Below are positions 63,667 through 64,000 of a stretch of 64,000 nucleotides of DNA, in pieces. Location: the NCBI RefSeq assembly GCF_015191005.1, contig NZ_CP040442.1, positions 1,178,001 to 1,242,000 on the forward strand, read 5' to 3'. This stretch comes from Kaistella flava (ex Peng et al. 2021). GTDB taxonomy: Bacteria > Bacteroidota > Bacteroidia > Flavobacteriales > Weeksellaceae. The translations under genes and the position numbers were made by a program. How positions within the stretch are numbered: position 1 is the first letter of the stretch; every line of letters starts with the position of its first letter. The notes under the pieces were generated by a model. It was not told the origin of the DNA and made no database searches. It saw nothing but the letters and a program-made list of their open reading frames with translations.

Positions 63667-63792
63667 CAACGTTTGAGTATTTCTGTTGGCGGGGACTTTT
63701 TATAAATGGTCTTTGTAAATATAACAAATTGAACAATTAGCAAAAATCTTTATGATAGGAACTTCAGACCCGCTAATAGAAATACCGTGTTA
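63667..63792 (-). repeat. attC-like site, family A
   Basis: CAAC-GTTTG-AGTATTTCTGTTGGCGGGG pairs with CCCGCTAATAGAAATACC-GT-GTTA (126 bp). The TAA of its minus-strand box is the stop codon of the partial gene at the right edge. Confidence 0.85.
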
Positions 63793-64000
63793 CCACGCGT
63801 TTTTTTCTATAGGTGTTGATTTATATTCTTTATTTCCACTTTCCAGAATTCTCCTTTCAAATAATTTTGGAAAGTATTTCATGATTATATTTGACTTTAA
63901 CTTCGCATAAAGGCTAATGTTTTTGTCTAATTTCTTCCATAAATTTTTAGCCTCTTTTTCACTTAATATTTTTTCAACTCCGTTTTTAGTGTCAATTTTA
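63790..64000 (-). CDS. C-terminal part of a cassette-encoded protein, start beyond the window
   Basis: A minus-strand frame is open from the right edge to a TAA at 63790-63792 that lies in the attC-like box. The visible 69 residues include VEKILSEKEAKNLWKKLDKN and end PIEKNAW. They are helical and basic; no family was recognised. Confidence 0.5.
   Translation of the reverse strand, partial: KIDTKNGVEKILSEKEAKNLWKKLDKNISLYAKLKSNIIMKYFPKLFERRILESGNKEYKSTPIEKNAW

Noticed and set aside
49836..63792. REP/BIME-type intergenic repeats as the explanation of the palindromic sites
   Set aside because: REP elements do not show unit-specific terminal complementarity or one site per gene in constant orientation; the cassette explanation fits better.
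1..64000. tRNA, rRNA or riboswitch genes
   Set aside because: No cloverleaf, rRNA or known riboswitch core was recognised by reading; a tRNAscan/Infernal run would be needed to exclude them fully.

Overview
The window is AT-rich DNA from a member of the Bacteroidota. It is most likely a flavobacterium of the Weeksellaceae (Chryseobacterium/Kaistella-like). The evidence is a Bacteroidota-type tra operon, at least eight intact GLPGLI-family genes, an OMP_b-brl-type TonB receptor, CarboxypepD_reg-like domains, DUF6624, weak Shine-Dalgarno sequences and Flavobacteriia-style signal peptides ending in AQ/SQ. No rRNA, tRNA or CRISPR was seen.

Layout. (1) 1-18.8 kb, all minus strand: the transfer module of an integrative conjugative element or plasmid. 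In transcription order it encodes MobA-like, relaxase MobB, TraA (ParA-like), TraE, TraF, TraG (VirB4, with an embedded J-domain), four lineage-specific secreted proteins, TraJ, TraK, a TraL-position protein, TraM, TraN, a VirD4-type coupling protein, an M23 peptidase, an accessory protein and a JAB/RadC-like protein cut by the window edge. (2) 18.8-25.8 kb: a degenerate zone holding a decayed Gly-Gly-leader peptide locus. It has a precursor with a frameshift, a frameshifted protein with an HQSGH motif, a TPR protein and two C39 peptidase stubs. It is bordered on both sides by arrays of ~23-bp palindromic units, and remnants of restriction and AlbA-type genes follow. (3) 26-46 kb: an expanded set of secreted GLPGLI proteins (eight intact, four remnants counting those outside this stretch) with TPR, TlpA-like, CocE-like, DUF6624, AraC-type regulator and outer-membrane barrel genes. 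Three more leader-peptide-like remnants lie among them. (4) 46.2-47.7 kb: an IS3-family element and a MITE-like element. (5) 48.6-64 kb: a tract of single-gene units, nearly all minus strand, each ending in an imperfect palindromic recombination-site-like repeat.

Region 5 is the most striking part. Three sequence-unrelated repeat families share one architecture: TAAC, then a 2-nt versus 5-nt unpaired spacer, then a long imperfect stem, then GTTR. In at least ten units the unit's own first bases are complementary to its own last bases, not to those of its neighbour. This is what excision and insertion of circular gene cassettes at integron attC sites would produce. The cargo includes an erythromycin-esterase-like gene, lipoproteins, small membrane proteins and four copies of an ORF-less unit predicted to fold strongly. 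No integron integrase is visible, so this looks like a cassette cluster lacking an integrase (CALIN-like). Decayed sites of one of the repeat families, in the opposite orientation, flank GLPGLI genes at 33-36 kb.

Two types of IS110-family element live in the cassette tract. One (55.26-56.51 kb) lies inside a site of the longest family. Upstream of its transposase is a hairpin whose loop carries an 11-nt match to the left side of that same site and a 7-nt antisense match to its right side, as expected for the target-binding loop of an IS110 bridge RNA. It therefore appears to be an RNA-guided transposon programmed for cassette recombination sites.
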